A program made the translations under genes and the position numbers. The notes under the pieces are model-generated. The model was given only the letters and a program-made list of their open reading frames with translations, had not been told where the DNA came from and made no database searches. Positions 51,424 to 51,574 of a stretch of 51,574 nucleotides of DNA are shown in pieces. The DNA comes from Betaproteobacteria bacterium (GTDB taxonomy: Bacteria > Pseudomonadota > Gammaproteobacteria > Burkholderiales > SG8-41), in contig JANXRI010000212.1 of assembly GCA_025353085.1 (NCBI GenBank), positions 1 to 51,574 on the forward strand. Reading direction: 5' to 3'. Positions within the stretch are counted from its first letter, which is position 1, and each line of letters starts with the position of its first letter.

Positions 51424-51574
51424 TGCTCAACGGACAAGTCGCATTAGTCACCGGCGCAACACGCGGCATCGGCCAGGCGATTGCACTCGCGCTCGGCAAG
51501 CAGGGCGCCGTCGTGGCCGGAACTGCCACCACTGAAGCGGGCGCACAGACAATCAACGCCTACCTCTTTGCCGC
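51423..51574 (+). CDS. fabG: 3-oxoacyl-ACP reductase FabG, N-terminal fragment (runs off window)
   Basis: 50 codons present. Start MLNGQVALVTGATRGIGQAI has the NADPH-binding TGxxxGIG of short-chain dehydrogenases. ATG overlaps the fabD stop by one base. The order plsX-fabH-fabD-fabG makes FabG certain over other SDRs. The catalytic Tyr/Lys lie beyond the window. Confidence 0.95.
   Translation, partial: MLNGQVALVTGATRGIGQAIALALGKQGAVVAGTATTEAGAQTINAYLFA

Overview
The window is a GC-rich, densely packed bacterial chromosome segment that reads as betaproteobacterial. Evidence for this is the gene order smc-zipA-ligA, map/glnD divergent from rpsB-tsf-pyrH-frr-uppS-cdsA-dxr-rseP-bamA-skp-lpxD-fabZ-lpxA-lpxB-rnhB, then ppsR/ppsA, pyrG-kdsA-eno-ftsB, rne/rluC and yceD-rpmF-plsX-fabH-fabD-fabG, plus lipid A and outer-membrane assembly genes. 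I cannot place it below class from sequence alone. I see no rRNA, tRNA, CRISPR array or complete insertion sequence.

Layout. 1-7.5 kb: chromosome segregation, division, DNA ligation and nucleotide metabolism (smc partial, zipA, ligA, galU, hpt, mtnP-like, def), nearly all overlapping or touching. 7.6-11.0 kb: minus-strand map-glnD. 11.1-25.5 kb: one long plus-strand translation and envelope operon starting at a strong rpsB promoter with a structured leader RNA. 25.5-27.8 kb: a divergent gene pair that I read as selenoneine biosynthesis (senB glycosyltransferase on minus, senA non-heme-iron C-Se synthase on plus), placed inside an otherwise conserved block; senA is translationally coupled (ATGA) to a TrmH-family rRNA methyltransferase. 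28.6-37.1 kb: ppsR/ppsA divergent pair, pyrG-kdsA-eno-ftsB operon, folD. 37.1-40.1 kb: a loose, variable stretch with small hypothetical and membrane proteins, a putative lipoprotein, a low-complexity ORF and a decayed Bug/TctC gene remnant. 40.2-46.3 kb: rne divergent from rluC-HAD phosphatase-Rieske-sppA. 46.3-51.6 kb: rsmI-like and maf on minus, then yceD-rpmF-plsX-fabH-fabD-fabG (fatty-acid initiation; fabG runs off the window).

How the genes work together: most of the window is a housekeeping core for translation, isoprenoid and undecaprenyl supply (dxr, uppS), phospholipid (cdsA, plsX), lipid A (lpxD, fabZ, lpxA, lpxB, kdsA) and outer-membrane assembly (rseP, bamA, skp). The accessory item of most interest is the senB/senA pair; no selD/senC or egtD is visible here, so selenophosphate and hercynine would have to come from elsewhere. 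Other anomalies are a frameshifted 5' end of fabH, a duplicated 5' end of kdsA just after pyrG, and a multi-hairpin rpsB leader with a GNRA-type tetraloop.
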